Origin: Gemmatimonadota bacterium
GTDB lineage: Bacteria; Gemmatimonadota; Gemmatimonadetes; Gemmatimonadales; GWC2-71-9
Length of the DNA: 14,441 nt
Assembly: GCA_025361465.1 (NCBI GenBank)
Contig: JANYAG010000275.1
Span: 1-14,441 of the forward strand
Direction of reading: 5' to 3'
The notes under the pieces: model-generated
Database searches by the model: none
Told to the model about the DNA's origin: nothing
Seen by the model: the letters and a program-made list of their open reading frames with translations, nothing else
Translations under genes and position numbers: made by a program
In this document: positions 13,800 through 14,441 of the stretch, one piece after another
How positions within the stretch are numbered: position 1 is the stretch's first letter
How the letters are laid out: each line of letters begins with the position of its first letter

Positions 13800-14441
13800 C
13801 TACAGAACGGTATCAACGTCGGTGGACGGCAAGCCGAACGCCTCGGCCACACCGGCATAGACGATCTTGCCGGCTACGATGTTCAAGCCGAGCTTGAGCG
13901 CCCCATCCTGGCGACAGGCTTCCTTCCAGCCCAGGTTCGATAGCTTCACGGCGTAGGGTAGTGTCGCATTCGTCAGCGCAAGGGTGGAAGTCCGCGGCAC
14001 GGCACCCGGCATGTTTGCCACGGCGTAATGGAGCACCCCTTCGACGAAGTACGTCGGGTTTTCGTGCGTCGTTGGCTTGATCGTCTCGACACAACCGCCC
14101 TGGTCCACCGCCACATCGACAATGACGCAGCCGTCGGGAATCGCCTTCAGGTCTTCGCGGGTGATCAGGTGGGGCGCCTTCTTCCCGGGGATGAGGACGG
14201 CACCGATGATCAGGTCGGCATCCTTCACCGCATCAAGGATGTTGTGCCGGTTGGAGAACACGGTGTTGACGTTGGCTGGAAGCACATCGTCGAGGTACCG
14301 AAGCCGATCCAGGGAATTGTCAAGGATCGTGACATTGGCACCCAGTCCGGCCGCCATCTTCGCCGAATTGATGCCCACGACGCCACCACCGATGATGACG
14401 ACTTTGGCGGGCGGCACCCCTGGCACCCCGCCGAGCAGCAC
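13800..14441 (-). CDS. ald: Alanine dehydrogenase, 5' end cut by the window edge
   Basis: NAD-dependent oxidative deamination of L-alanine to pyruvate and ammonium, or the reverse. The last 213 residues are present; the family has about 370, so the N-terminal catalytic portion lies beyond the window. The visible part opens in the NAD-binding Rossmann domain: PAKVVIIGGGVVGINSAKMA (11-30) with the GGGVVG turn and the ribose-binding Asp in TILDNS (38-43). DVAVDQGGC (109-117) contains the family's catalytic Asp, and EGVLHYAVANMPGAVPRTST (133-152) is the conserved NAD/substrate loop. The end is intact (TAG at 13800-13802) and touches the dut start. The frame is open at 14441, so no start can be assigned. 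Confidence 0.96.
   Translation of the reverse strand: MLLGGVPGVPPAKVVIIGGGVVGINSAKMAAGLGANVTILDNSLDRLRYLDDVLPANVNTVFSNRHNILDAVKDADLIIGAVLIPGKKAPHLITREDLKAIPDGCVIVDVAVDQGGCVETIKPTTHENPTYFVEGVLHYAVANMPGAVPRTSTLALTNATLPYAVKLSNLGWKEACRQDGALKLGLNIVAGKIVYAGVAEAFGLPSTDVDTVL

Noticed and set aside
1..14441. Search by eye for CRISPR repeats, insertion sequence ends, tRNA genes, phage, toxin-antitoxin or defence genes
   Set aside because: Almost all bases are accounted for by conserved housekeeping genes with intact motifs; the largest non-coding gap is 169 nt and holds only regulatory sequence.

Overview
The window is a GC-rich stretch of bacterial chromosome in which every supported gene lies on the minus strand. 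Twelve genes are present, two of them cut by the window edges. Reading in the direction of transcription, from high to low coordinates, the order is: ald (3' part only), dut, then after a terminator and a probable promoter mreB, mreC, mreD, mrdA (PBP2), rodA, accD, folC, hisS, proS, lysA and guaA (5' part only). I see no mobile element, CRISPR array, tRNA or rRNA gene, phage gene or defence gene. The long plus-strand reading frames are antisense shadows of these genes.

The organism is a Gram-negative-type rod or ovoid bacterium with a peptidoglycan elongasome. High GC, frequent GTG starts, the ald-dut-mreBCD-mrdA-rodA-accD-folC order, an archaeal-type ProRS and an archaeal/eukaryal-looking HisRS would suit Gemmatimonadota. 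That assignment rests on recall and gene style, not on a search, and is only moderately likely.

Layout. (1) 13353-14441: the end of alanine dehydrogenase, directly abutted by dUTPase and followed by a strong intrinsic terminator (13305-13347). (2) 13184-13352: intergenic region holding the terminator, short repeats and a candidate sigma70-like promoter (13215-13243) for mreB. (3) 7644-13183: the elongasome operon, with 2-nt spacing between mreB and mreC and then three successive 4-nt GTGA stop/start overlaps. (4) 7543-7643: a 101-nt leader before accD containing a perfect 15-nt inverted repeat. (5) 5349-7542: the accD-folC pair. (6) 1-5309: hisS, proS, lysA and guaA, tightly packed, with proS/lysA and lysA/guaA overlapping.

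Together the genes serve growth: scaffold (MreB, MreC, MreD), glycan polymerase (RodA) and transpeptidase (PBP2) for side-wall synthesis; AccD for malonyl-CoA and membrane lipid; FolC for folate; HisRS and ProRS for translation; LysA converting the wall precursor meso-DAP to lysine; GuaA for GMP; Dut for dUTP removal; Ald for alanine/pyruvate interconversion. No strong terminator was seen between mreB and guaA, so one long transcript with internal promoters is possible.

I found no convincing previously undescribed system; this is a housekeeping region. The points worth a second look are the repeated GTGA couplings, a ProRS that has lost half of its zinc ligands, the palindromic accD leader, and the unusual terminator whose arms are themselves palindromes.
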